From Aegilops tauschii subsp. strangulata (taxonomy: Eukaryota > Streptophyta > Magnoliopsida > Poales > Poaceae), in NCBI RefSeq assembly GCF_002575655.3, contig NC_053039.3, positions 223,033,622-223,097,621 of the forward strand: 64,000 bases of DNA, written 5' to 3'. Under the pieces are notes generated by a model that was not told the DNA's origin, ran no database searches, and was given only the letters and a program-made list of their open reading frames with translations. Shown here in pieces: positions 11,087 to 24,300 of the stretch. Made by a program: the position numbers and the translations under genes. Positions within the stretch are counted from its first letter, which is position 1; every line of letters starts with the position of its first letter.

Positions 11087-14000
11087 AGTTGGTATCAGAG
11101 CCGACTGCCTGTAGGTAGCCCCCTTTCCAACTCCTTGGTCGAAGTTGAGTCTAGTCATCCAAAACTGTTTTACTAACTTGGCTGTGTGTCTTACGAGCCC
11201 ACGTCGCCATTGGGTGGTATTAGGATCTTTTATTCCTCGTCTATACTCTGGGACTCTGATCTCTCGTCTATTCGGGTTAAACATTTTACTAACTCTGACA
11301 TTAGGCTCTCGTACCCACTTCTTCCCGGAGAGCCCCGACATTATCGATGATCACTTGCTTCGCCAGAAGATTCTGCAGATACTCCTCGATGTTTTCGAGA
11401 CACTGTGCCAACTGCCTTGCAGTTCCTGACCACCGATAATCCCCGTGAATAACATCCTTGCCGCTTGTACCTTCATCCCCAGTTGCTCCTGTTATTACAA
11501 GATACCCATAGTATTCTCCGTTGTTCTGAGAATCCTTTGTGCCTTCTGCTTTGCAGCTTCTTTTCGCACTGCGGATTATTCATTTAACCGGGGTTCGTTC
11601 GTCCCCAGTTGTTCATATGCTTTCCAAAATAACTGAAAGTGTTATATGATCTTTCAAAATCCTCAGCAGCCTATCGCTCTTGATTCTCCTTGCCTGCTTG
11701 CATTAGGATTAATTCCATATGTCTAGCAATATTCTTTAAAATTCTTTTTGATTGTCTTTCTGTTCCTATGGATTCGACGTGTGTGCGAATACTCGCAATC
11801 ATCAATTAATCCTTGGAAATTTTCTTTCCGGCTCATACATCCTTCCATAAATGAGCTGGTTCTTTCCCAATCCAGATTTGATCGGGTGCACCTCTAAGTC
11901 TATTCAACTTACTCATCTTTTGATCAGAGCCTCTGCTTCTAATCCTTCGTCTTGAAATCATAATTCCTTTGTACCCAAGCATCGAATCATTCAGACGTTT
12001 CTATAAGCCGATGCCTTTGCATCCCCTTCTTCATATGATTGATTACCGATACTCACATCAACTCTGTCGTGAATCGCCAGATCCTTTGCTGGGATGTTAT
12101 CGGACAGTGTCCTTCACATCCAAAATCTTGTGAGTTTTTCCCTGATACATAATACCTTCGGTAAATTGTATCATCTGCTTTGACTTCGATACTCTGCTTT
12201 CAAACTCGTATCTTTTGCTTGGTTGATGGTTGTATAGATTCGTAAAAATACCCCGATGGGTTGAACTTATGCCTTCCATAATTCATGTGAACCCAAGAGT
12301 TTTCATGAGTCATACTCTTCTGGTGTTTTGCCAGATATAATTTCAACACTACAAATTCATTGAAAGCGAGAAGTGAATGAAAGGTTATGCATTGAAGAAG
12401 TGGGGGTCGTCCTTGAACTTTGTGTTCATGCCCATGGACACGATGCAGGTCTTATCATGGAAGCTTCTCGTAAAAAAAATTATTACCCCCTTGTTATAAG
12501 TTCATCTTGTATCTATGGTTTGATCATTTACAAAGGTGGTTCCGACCAAATTGTTCTCCTTCGATTTCATTTCTCAGACAAGTTAAAGCACTTGCCTTTT
12601 GTAGATCAATACATCTCTGTAACCTCTATTTTGATCTTCCTTCGAGTATTACCATCCGGAATTTCGAGAATAACAAAGAAATGTGTTGCTTCCTATGAGT
12701 CTTCATCTAGTATTGCTTCTCATCGATTTCAGATTTCCCCGGGTTCTGAGTTATTAATCACTCGAGAACACCGATAACTGAATAAATTCCACACCCTGAT
12801 TCAATAACTCTAAGTAATTTTCGTTGCTTGCGAGTTTAGTAGTCCTTCAAGTCATTCCGAGCCTGATCGGCTATATCATTATCGTGTTCAATTTTAATTA
12901 TGCTACCTGGTCCTTCTTCCCGGAACAATTTTCGACGATGAGCTAAGCCTACGTCGATCTTCCCGGAACAAGCTTGATGTCATCGCTGATTGATTACATC
13001 TTCATGAAACCTCTCGACAAATATTTCGTGATCACCATCAACATTATGAGCTCTTCCAGGTTATCAATCGAATTCATGATGGCAATAACCATCCTTGCCC
13101 CCTCGATGAACTGTTGCTGAGCCCATGGGCCCCATCCTCATCTTTTCCTTGCTGAAATTGTACGACTTACTTTATAAGTTGTTTCTAATGGATCATTTGT
13201 GTATCCAAAGTCTAACCTTTACCTGGTGACCGTGTCAGTGCTATCCCGAAGCATGACTGTGGTACGCCGAACAACAACAAGAACATTGGAAGTGCATTGC
13301 CAAATGTTTCTTGCTCTATTATCCAAACACAGTTGTATGGGTAATATCATGATTCTTCCCTCGCCCCTTTATCTAAATTCTTTTGATCTTGCTGGCCTAT
13401 CATGTATATCGTGCTCCGCCTTTCCTTGGGAAGGATATACTTCCAATTCTTGAGTGTAAACACATTTTCCTTTCCATTGGTTTGTTAATCTTTCTTTTGT
13501 TCTATATGACATAAGCAGAAATAATTCCCTGCTTATAAAAACGCCTCAAGGTACAATTCGGTCAGTACGACCCTGTTACTAATGTTGATGACATTCCGAT
13601 AACCATCGATGGACGAGAACTTTGCCAACTGGTCCGCCTCGTTTCAACGAGCAGGAAAATAGTTCTCTTCGTCCCTCGCCCTTGGTACCAACGTGGTTGG
13701 CAACATAGCTGACAGTCTATCATCTGACATGCCTTGCTATCGGCCCCCTTTCTACTTTTAACCCACATGGTGGGCTCATAACCCATAGTTCCACAGGATC
13801 GGAACCTGACTCTCCTGTATATGTTTGATTCCGAAATATTCTTGCAATTGGCCTCGTATCATGTCACGAGCCACCTTTCGAGAGATGATCTATTCCCGAT
13901 GCTCTGAACCCCTTTCTCAAACTCTGTTCAGGTATCGATTTGTCCATTCGCTTGAAACTTCCTATTGTACCTTCATACTTTGCTCTCGATGTTTTATTAA

Positions 14001-14140
14001 GTTTCAACTTGAGAGATACCTCTGCCTCATTCCCTGAATTGTTCACCAGATAATTAACCCTATAAGGGTCAGTTCTCCCGGAGTTACTCTTTACTTGCCC
14101 ACTTAAATCTCGGGACGAGATTTCTTGTAGTGAGGAGATT
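11087..14140 (+). other. Internal region 1 of F, non-coding
   Basis: This 3054-bp stretch has no gag, protease, reverse transcriptase or integrase motifs on either strand. Relative to internal region 2 it has lost about 85 bp near 12960. The last bases (GTGAGGAGATT, 14130-14140) are the likely polypurine primer site next to LTR 2. A 134-codon frame at 12373-12777 recurs in the other copy but has no recognised domain. Confidence 0.85.
11090..11102 (+). other. Primer-binding site, first internal region of F
   Basis: TGGTATCAGAGCC follows the LTR end by a few bases and is complementary to the 3' end of plant initiator tRNA-Met. It sets the element's direction as plus. Confidence 0.9.
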
Positions 14141-17100
14141 TGTAACACCCCAAGAATCATGCTATAGTAATCCTCCCCTAAATGGTGGCCAGGTCATCAT
14201 GATTACTATGCAAATTTCCATTTGTCCAAAATCGAAGTCAAATTCATATTTAAATTTCAAGTGAAATTATTAATTCTTCGATTGGAAAAACAAAAATGTT
14301 CGAATAATTCTATAAATTCCCCTGATCATCTTCATGTTGAAACCAACTTCATTTGGCTCACAAATAAATTCCTAGGAAAATAATAACTGGTCCAGCAGCA
14401 AATAGAATAGCCTTTTCAAAATAAACAAATATTTTATACAATTTATTTTGACCTCAAACTTTGTGGGCCTCTCCAAATTTATGACTAATAATTATGTGCC
14501 AAATTTCTTTGTCAGGAAAATTCAATTGTGTTTTCCTTTAAATATAAAACAGTGAGCAAATTATAAAAACAGAAAAAAAATAGTAAAAGGGCCTAACTAA
14601 CTAATGTGCATCTGGGCCCTGGAGGCCACATAGCACCAGCGGCCCACCTCAACTCCTCTCCCTCCTCACGCTACAGGATACAAGGGGAGGGCGTGGCGGC
14701 CATCCCGCGACTATGGTCGCCCCTCCAGCCACACGCCGGCCATCTGACGGTGCCTCGCGAAGATAAGGACCCCAAGCGCCCCCTGGCAAACCCTAACCCA
14801 CTTGCCCCTCTCCCCCTCGGTTCCTCCACTTCCCCACAGCCCGCAACCAAGCTGTCGTGGCCATGGTCGTCGTCGTCGTCGCGGCCACTGACTTCCCCGG
14901 CGCTTGAAAAGATGTCCGGAGCTGCGCCATGGACGTCTCCTTCGACTAGTGTTACCGGTTCAACCAGGGAAGCACTACAGCGCCGGGATCGACGTGTCTT
15001 CCTCTCCTACGACCGCCACTGCCCCGCGCCCGATCTACCTCACCGGAGCTCCTCCGCCACGCCGGCCGCGCCCTCCGCTCCCCCCGTGAGCTCCTCTCCC
15101 CATTCCCCCTATTTGCCCCTCGATTTGCTCGCCGTAGTCGCCGTTCCACCGTCGTGGCCGCTTGCTCCCGTTGAGACCGCCATGGCCTGAGCTCCGCGCT
15201 CACTCGCATGCGTATGACTGCCCGTGTCCAGTCCCGCGCGCCCCGCGCCTGCCCTCGTGTGCCCAGCCGCGCCCCCTGGCCGCGCCCGGCGCGCCCCTGC
15301 CCGTCCGCCCGTTGCCGCTCACGCGCACCCGTGTTGACTGCTGCTCATGCTGCTCTGTTGCTGCTCCTTTTTCTGCTCCCGCTCGCTGCTCTTGATGCAT
15401 TCTGCTGCTGCCGCTACTTGGCCGCAGCTGCGTCTGCTCCCTGCTCCTTGTAATGCTGCTGCTTGCTGTTGCTAAATGCCTACTGTTGTTGCTGCTATAT
15501 GTGCTGCTCATGCCGCTGCTGTTGCTGGTTGCCATGGCCGTGAGTGTGTGTTCGTGTGTGTGCACGGCTGTGCCACGGCCGGCCCTTATTTAATTAGTCT
15601 AGGCTTAGTTAGAAGTACTACTAGTTTAGTGCTAAGTTAATCTAGTAGTAGATGACATGTAGACCCCATTAAATAAGTTAGATTTATTTATTTGTTTAGG
15701 TAAATAGTCTATGACATGTGGGCCACAGCTGCCCTTTTGACTAGTCAAATTGACTTGGTCAATTCGGATTAAACAAAATATAAAATTTTCAAAATATGTT
15801 TAAAACTTAGAAAATTCATAGAAAATAATCCGTAACTCGGATGAAAAAGTTTTCTACATGGAAGTTGCTTAGAAAAACAAGACGAACCCGAATATGCTAC
15901 CCACATACCTGCCAGATGCCTCTAACTATCTGAACATGGAACATCCCCCCTTCGGTCATCTGTCTGACATAGGTCCGGAACCGGGAAAACATTCCTGGTT
16001 GAATCTCCCCTTCGCCTTTATCGTATAGCCCTGCGTTAGAGCCCCCTAGCTTTGCTTGTTGTCATGTCATGCATTTGTGTGCTTGTATTTACTGCTTCTT
16101 CCCCCTCTTCTTTCCGGTAGACTTCGAGACTAACGCCGATGCTGCCCCTGTGATCGACTACATCACCGACGACTCTTCTTCCTTTGCAGCAGAGCTTCCA
16201 GGCAAGCCCCCCCTTTGATCATCCCGATATCGCCCATTACATTCTCTCATGCTTGCATTAGATTTGGTACTGTTATTGTTTGCTCCTATTCTGATGCATA
16301 GCCTGCTTTTGTAACCTGCTCATTGTTACCTACCTGCTTATCCTAAACTGCTTAGTATAGGTTGGTTAGTGATCCATTAGTGACCCCCACCTTGTCCTTG
16401 TTGCCCCCACTTCATCATTGAAGACCCGGTCAACGGGATCGAAGACCAGGCCCCGGCACCGCACATCACTTTCCCCTTAGTTGCTCGACACTACTGGGTT
16501 ACTATCGAGTGCCGAGGGTGAGACCTCTACAACACTTCTGATGTTAACTCTGTAGTGTAGCTATTTGGTCGTGGTCATCGAGGGTGATTCCGCCTTAACC
16601 ACTTCCGATATGACTCTATCGTGCAACCCCTCAAGTGTGAACTTCGAGGGTGGTTCCTCTTACGTTCACCTCGATGATTACATCGAGTGGAATCCGTCAA
16701 GGGTGATTCCTCAGGTTTTCCCCTTGGTGTTAGACACACGGTTACTATGGTTACTATGACTTTACACTGAATCATGTTACTAAAGACGGGTCGGCCCTGT
16801 GGGGTACCCGCACGAGCTTAATTGCGAGTGATGTGGAGTCGGGTTGACCTGGAGGGTGCCCGCGAGATAATTACGAGGCGTGGCCGGGCATCCCTAGCCC
16901 TTGCCGCAAGTCCTCGAGACGGGGCAACGGGGTCACATCTTTCGTGAATCTCTTTTTGTTACCGCGTGCTTCTAATCCACTATGATTTGGATATTTGATC
17001 CGAGGGGCTCTGGCCTGATAGCACTAACCATCACGTGGGCATTATATGGGTGTTCTGCGTCGTATGCATCAGCCGAAGCTTATTAGACATCAGCGACTGA

Positions 17101-18194
17101 GCGGCGCGCGCCGGGTTGGACTGGTAAGCTCCTGCCTTTTTTTAAGGAGGTAGCTAGGTCTGCTCACCGGCCGCCCACGCAACGTGCAGGAGTTCCCGGG
17201 GCGATGGCCCATGACCCCTGGGGGCATAGGTTTAGTCCGTCGTGCTGACCTCTCTATTGAGCCTAGGTCGGGTTGCGGCGTATTGTTTGGCTGAGGCCGG
17301 GCATGACCCAGGAAAGTGTGTCCGGCCGGAGTTAATCGAGCATGGTGGGTAAGTTGGTGCACCCCTGCAGGGAAGAAAACATCTATCGATAGCCTGTCCT
17401 AAGGTAACGGACACTTGGATTTGTATCCCGATCGATACAACTAGAACTGGATACTTGAGGTGATAACTGGATAGTATGGCTCTGGGATTGCTTTATTGCA
17501 GGGAGTCGAGAAAGGATCTCTTGCCGAGGTTGATAACACTACTACTACTTTACTTTAAGCTACTCTTATCTCTTCTGATGCTGCAAGATGCTTGGAGCTG
17601 CTTGAAGATGCTAGTCTTCGATAGGCTAGGCTTTCCCCTTCTCTTCTGGCATTCTGCAGTTCAGTCCACATATACTACCCATTTCATTGACACCAATGCA
17701 TATGTAGTGTAGATCCTTGCTTGCGAGTACTTTGGATGACTACTCACGGTTGCTTTGCTCCCCCTTTTCCCCCCTTCTCCATTCTTCTCGGATGTCGCAA
17801 ACAGATGGTGGAGCCTAGGATCCAGACACCACCTTCGACGATGACTGCTACTACACTGAGGGTGCCTACTGCTACGTGGAGGCCGCCGACGACTAGTAGT
17901 TAGGAGGCTCCCAAGCAGGAGGCCTTGCCTTTTCGATCGATGTTGCTTTTGTGCTAGCCTTCTTAAGGAAAACTTGTCTAACTTATGTCTGTACTCAGAT
18001 ATTGTTGCTTTCGCCGACTCTTGTGTATTCAAGCTTATGTATTTGAGCCCTCGAGGCCCATGGCTTGTAATATAAAGCTTGTTTTATTTTATTTGTGTCT
18101 AGAGTTGTGTTGTGATATCTTCCCGTGAGTCCTTGATCTTGATCGTACACATTTGCGTGTATGATTAGTGTACGATTGAATCGAGGGCGTCACA
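14141..18194 (+). repeat. LTR 2 (middle) of element F
   Basis: It is 4054 bp and serves as 3' LTR of the first unit and 5' LTR of the second. It carries private changes, for example a short deletion near 17895 and substitutions near 15870-15900, that LTR 1 and LTR 3 do not share. Confidence 0.9.
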
Positions 18195-21100
18195 AGTTGG
18201 TATCAGAGCCGACTGCCTGTAGGTAGCCCCCTTTCCAACTCCTTGGTCGAAGTTGAGTCTAGTCATCCAAAACTGTTTTACTAACTTGGCTGTGTGGCTT
18301 ACGGGCCCACGTCGCCATTGGGTGGTATTAGGATCTTTTATTCCTCGTCTATGCTCTGGGACTCTGATCTCTCGTCTATTCGGGTTAAACATTTTACTAA
18401 CTCTGACATTAGGCTCTCGTACCCACTTCTTCCCGGAGAGCCCCGACATTATCGATGATCACTTGCTTCGCCAGAAGATTCTGCAGATACTCCTCGATGT
18501 TTTCGAGACACTGTGCCAACTGCCTTGCAGTTCCTGACCACCGATAATCCCCGTGAATAACATCCTTGCCGCTTGTACCTTCATCCCCAGTTGCTCCTGT
18601 TATTACAAGATACCCATAGTATTCTCCGTTGTTCTGAGAATCCTTTGTGCCTTCTGCTTTGCAGCTTCTTTTCACACTGCGGATTATTCATTTAACCGGG
18701 GTTCGTTCGTCCCCAGTTGTTCATATGCTTTCCAAAATAACTGAAAGTGTTATATGATCTTTCAAAATCCTCAGCAGCCTATCGCTCTTGATTCTCCTTG
18801 CCTGCTTGCATTAGGATTAATTCCATATGTCTAGCAATATTCTTTAAAATTCTTTTTGATTGTCTTTCTGTTCCTATGGATTCGACGTGTGTGCGAATAC
18901 TCGCAATCATCAATTAATCCTTGGAAATTTTCTTTCCGGCTCATACATCCTTCCAGAAATGAGCTGGTTCTTTCCCAATCCAGATTTGATCGGGTGCACC
19001 TCTAAGTCTATTCAACTTACTCATCTTTTGATCAGAGCCTCTGCTTCTAATCCTTCGTCTTGAAATCATAATTCCTTTGTACCCAAGCATCGAATCATTC
19101 AGACGTTTCTATAAGCCGATGCCTTTGCATCCCCTTCTTCATATGATTGATTACTGATACTCACATCAACTCTGTCGTGAATCGCCAGATCCATTGCTGG
19201 GATGTTATCGGATAGTGTCCTTCACATCCAAAATCTTGTGAGTTTTTCCCTGATACATAATACCTTCGGTAAATTGTATCATCTGCTTTGACTTCGATAC
19301 TCTGCTTTCAAACTCGTATCTTTTGCTTGGTTGATGGTTGTATAGATTCGTAAAAATACCCCGATGGGTTGAACTTATGCCTTCCATAATTCGTGTGAAC
19401 CCGAGAGTTTTCATGAGTCATACTCTTCTGGTGTTTTGCCAGATATAATTTCAACACTACAAATTCATTGAAAGCGAGAAGTGAATGAAAGGTTATGCAT
19501 TGAAGAAGTGGGGGTCGACCTTGAACTTTGTGTTCATGCCCATGGACACGATGCAGGTCTTATCATGGAAGCTTCTCGTAAAAAAATTTATTACCCCCTT
19601 GTTATAAGTTCATCTTGTATCTATGGTTTGATCATTTACAAAGGTGGTTCCGACCAAATTGTTCTCCTTCGATTTCATTTCTCAGACAAGTTAAAGCACT
19701 TGCCATTTGTAGATCAATACATCTCTGTAATCTCTATTTTGATCTTCCTTCGAGTATTACCATCCAGTATTTCGAGAATACCAAAGAAATGTGTTGCTTC
19801 CTATGAGTCTTCATCTAGTATTGCTTCTCATCGATTTCAGATTTCCCCGGGTTCTGAGTTATTAATCACTCGAGAACATCGATAACTGAATAAATTCCAC
19901 ACCCTGATTCAATAACTCTAAGTAATTTTCGTTGCTTGCGAGTTTAGTAGTCCTTCAAGTCATTCCGAGCCTGATCGGCTATATCATTATCGTGTTCAAT
20001 TTTAACTATGCTACCTAGTCCTTCTTCCCAGAACAATTTTCGACGATGAGCTAAGCCTACGTCGATCTTCCTCGTCATATCATTTCGCCTTGAACAACAA
20101 GCTTGATTTTGAGTTTTTGTTGTACCCGTAGTTCCAATAACCTTTCGCTTCATTATTCCTTTGACTTGATGTCATCGCTGATTGATTACATCTTCAGGAA
20201 ACCTCTCGACAAATATGTCGTGATCACCATCAACATTATGAGCTCTTCCAAGTTATCAATCGAATTCATGATGAGAAATACCATCCTTGCCCCCTCGATG
20301 AATTGTTGCTGAGCCCGTGGGCCCCATCCTCATCTTTTCCTTGCTGAAATTGTACGACTTACTTTATAAGTTGTTTCCGATGTATCATGTGTGTATCCAA
20401 AGTCTAACCTTTACCTGGTGACCGTGTCAGTGCTATCCCGAAGCATGACTGTGGTACGCCGAACAACAACAAGAACATTGGAAGTGCATTGCCAAATGTT
20501 TCTTGCTCTATTATCCAAACACAGTTGTATGGGTAATATCATGATTCTTCCCTCGCCCCTTTATCTAAATTCTTTTGATCTTGCTGGCCTATCATGTATA
20601 TCGTGCTTCGCCTTTCCTTGGGAAGGATATACTTCCAATTCTTGAGTGTAAACACATTTTCCTTTCCATTGGTTTGTTAATCTTTCTTTTGTTCTATATG
20701 ACATAAGCAGAAATAATTCCCTGCTTATAAAAATGCCTCAAGGTACAATTCGGTCAGTACGACCCTGTTACTAATGTTGATGACATTCCGATAACCATCG
20801 ATGGACGAGAACTTTGCCAACTGGTCCGCCTCGTTTCAACGAGCAGGAAAATAGTTCTCTTTGTCCCTCGCCCTTGGTACCAACGTGGTTGGCAAGATAG
20901 CTGACAGTCTATCATCTGACATGCCTTGCTATCGGCCCCCTTTCTACTTTTAACCCACATGGTGGGCTCATAACCCACAGTTCCACAGGATCGGAACCTG
21001 ACTCTCCTGTATATCTTTGATTCCGAAATATTCTTGCAATTGGCTTCGTATCATGTCACGAGCCACCTTTCGAGAGATGATCTATTCCCGATGCTCTGAA

Positions 21101-21332
21101 CCCCTTTCTCAAACTCTGTTCAGGTATCGATTTGTCCATTCGCTTGAAACTTCCTATTGTACTTCATACTTTGCTCTCGATGTTTTATTAAGTTTCAACT
21201 CAAGAGATACCTCTGCCTCATTCCCTGAATTGTTCACCAGATAATTAACCCTATAAGGGTCAGTTCTCCCGGAGTTACTCTTTACTTCCCCACTTAAATC
21301 TCGGGACGAGATTTCTTGTAGTCGAGGAGATT
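18195..21332 (+). other. Internal region 2 of F, non-coding
   Basis: This is 3138 bp, nearly identical to internal region 1 apart from an extra 85-bp or so segment at about 20070-20160. No retroelement protein domain was seen. A GTCGAGGAGATT purine-rich tract (21321-21332) abuts LTR 3. Confidence 0.85.
18198..18210 (+). other. Primer-binding site, second internal region of F
   Basis: TGGTATCAGAGCC again follows the LTR end, identical to the site in the first unit. Confidence 0.9.
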
Positions 21333-24300
21333 TGTAACACCCCAAGAATCATGCTACAGTAATCTTCCCCTAAATGGTGGCCAGGTCATCATGATCACTA
21401 TGAAAATTTCCATTTGTCCAGAATCGAAGTCAAATTCATATTTAAATTCCAAGTGAAATTATTAATTCTTCGATTGGAAAAACAAAAATGTTCGAATAAT
21501 TCTATAAATTCCTCTGATCATCTTCATGTTGAAACCAACTTCATTTGGCTCACAAATAAATTCCTAGGAAAATAATAACTGGTCCAGCAGCAAATAGAAT
21601 AGCCTTTTCAAAATAAACAAATATTTTAAACAATTTCTTTTTGACCTCAAACTTTGTGGGCGTCTCCAAATTTATGACTAATAATTGTGTGCCAAATTTC
21701 TTTGTCAGGAAAATTCAATTGTGTTTTGCTTTAAATATAAAACAGTGAGGAAATTATAAAAACAGGAAAAAAATTAGTAAAAGGGCCTAACTAACTAATG
21801 TGCATCTGGGCCCTGGAGGCCACATAGCACCAGCGGCCCACCTCAACTCCTCTCCCTCCTCACGCTACAGGATACAGGGGGGCGTGGCGGTCATCCCGCG
21901 GCTATGGTCGCCCCTCCAGCGACACGCTGGCCATCCGGCGGTGCCTCGCGAAGATAAGGACCCCAAGCGCCCCCCTGGCAAACCCTAACCCACTTGCCCC
22001 TCTCCCCCTCGGTTCCTCCACTTCCCCACAGCCCGCAACCGAGCTGCCGTGGCCATGGTCGTCGTCGTCCTCGTCGCGGCCACCGACTTCCCCGGCGCTT
22101 GAAAAGATGTTCGGAGCTGCGCCATGGACGTCTCCTTCGACTAGTGTTACCGGTTCGAGCGGGGAAGCACTACAGCGCCGGGATCGACGTGTCTTCCTCG
22201 CCTACGACCGCCACTGCCCCACGCCCGATCTACCTCACTGGAGCTCCTCCGCCACGCAGGTCGCGCCCTCCGCTCCCCCCGTGAGCTCCTCTGCCCATTC
22301 CCCTATTTGCCCCCTCGATTTGCTCGCCGTAGGCCGCCGTTCCACCGTCGTGGCCGCTTACTCCCGTTGAGGCCGCCATGGCCTGAGCTCCGCGCTCACC
22401 CGCACGCGTATGACTGCCCGTGTCCAGTCCCACGCACCCGCGCCTGCCCTCGTGTGCCCAGCCGCGCCCCCTGGCCGCGCCCGGCGCGCCCCTGCCCGTC
22501 CGCCCGCTGCCGCTCACGCGCGCCCGTGTTGACTGCTGCTCTGTTGCTGCTCCTTTTGCTGCTCCCGCTCGCTGCTCTTGATGCATTCTTCTACTGCCGC
22601 TACTTGGCCGCAGCTGCGTCTGCTCCCTGCTCCTTGTAACGCTGCTGCTTGCTGTTGCTAAATGGCTATTGCTGTTGCTGCTATATGTACTGCTCATGCC
22701 GCTGCTGTTGCTGGTTGCCATGGCCGTGAGTGTGTGTTCGTGTGTGTGCACGGCTGTGCCACGGCCGGCCCTTATTTAGTTAGTCTAGGCTTAGTTAGAA
22801 GTACTACTAGTTTAGTGCTAAGTTAATCTAGTAGTAGATGACATGTAGACCCCATTAAATAAGTTAGATTTATTTATTTGTTTAGGTAAATAGTCTATGA
22901 CATGTGGGCCACACCTGCCCTTTTAACTAGTCAAATTGACTTGGTCAATTCGGATTAAACTAAATATAAAAATTTCAAAATATGTTTAAAACTTAGAAAA
23001 TTCATAGAAAATAATCCGTAACTCGGATGAAAAAGTTTTCTACATGGAAGTTGCTCAGAAAAACGAGACGAACCCGAATACGCTACCACATACCTGCCAG
23101 ATGCCTCTAACTATCTGAACATGGAACATCCCCCCTTCGGTCATCTGTCTGACACAGGTCCGGAACCGGGAAAACATTCCCGGTTGAATCTCCCCTTCGC
23201 CTTTATCGTATAGCCCTGCGTTAGAGCCCCCTAGCTTTGCTTGTTGTCATATCATGCATTTGTGTGCTTGTATTTACTGCTTCTTCCCCCTCTTCTCTCC
23301 GGTAGACTTCGAGACTGACGCCGATGCTCCACCTGTGATCAACTACATCACCGACGACTCTTCTTCCTTTGCAGCAGAGCTTCCAGGCAAGCCCCCCCCT
23401 TTGATCATCCCGATATCACCCATTGCATTCTCTCATGCTTGCATTAGATTTTGCTACTGTTATTGTTTGCTCCTATTCTGATGCATAGCCTGCTTTTGTA
23501 ACCTGCTCATTGTTACCTACCTGCTTATCCTAAACTGCTTAGTATAGGTTGGTTAGTGATCCATCAATCACCCCCACCTTGTCCTTGTTGCCCCTGCTTC
23601 ATCATTGAAGACCCGATCAACGGGATCGAAGACCAGGCCCCGGCACCGCACATCACTTTCCCCTTAGTTGCTCGACACTACTGGGTTACTATCGAGTGCC
23701 GAGGGTGAGACCTCTACAGCACTTCTGATGTTAACTCTGTAGTGTAGCTATTCGGTCGTGGTCATCGAGGGTGATTCCGCCTTAACCACTTTCGATACGA
23801 CTCTGTCGTGCAACCCCTCAAGTGTGAACTTCGAGGGTGGTTCCTCTTACGTTCACCTTGATGATTACATCGAGTGGAATCCGTCAAGGGTGATTCCTCA
23901 GGTTTTCCCCTTGGTGTTAGACACACGGTTACTATGGTTACTATGACTTTACACTGAATCATGTTACTAAAGACGGGTCGGCCCTGTGGGGTACCCGCAC
24001 GAGCTTAATTGCGAGTGATGTGGAGTCGGGTTGACCTGGAGGGTGCCCGCGAGATAATTACGAGGCGTGGCCGGGCATCCCTAGCCCTTGCCGCAAGTCC
24101 TCGAGACGGGGCAACGGGGTCACATCTTTCGTGAGTCTCTGCTTGTTACCGCGTGCACCTAATCCACTACGATTTGAATATTTGATCCGAGGGGCCTCTG
24201 GCCTGATAGCACTAACCATCACATGGCCATTATATGGGCGTTCTGCGTCGTATGCATCAGTCGAAGCTTATTAGAAGTCAGCGACTGAGCGGCGCGCGCC

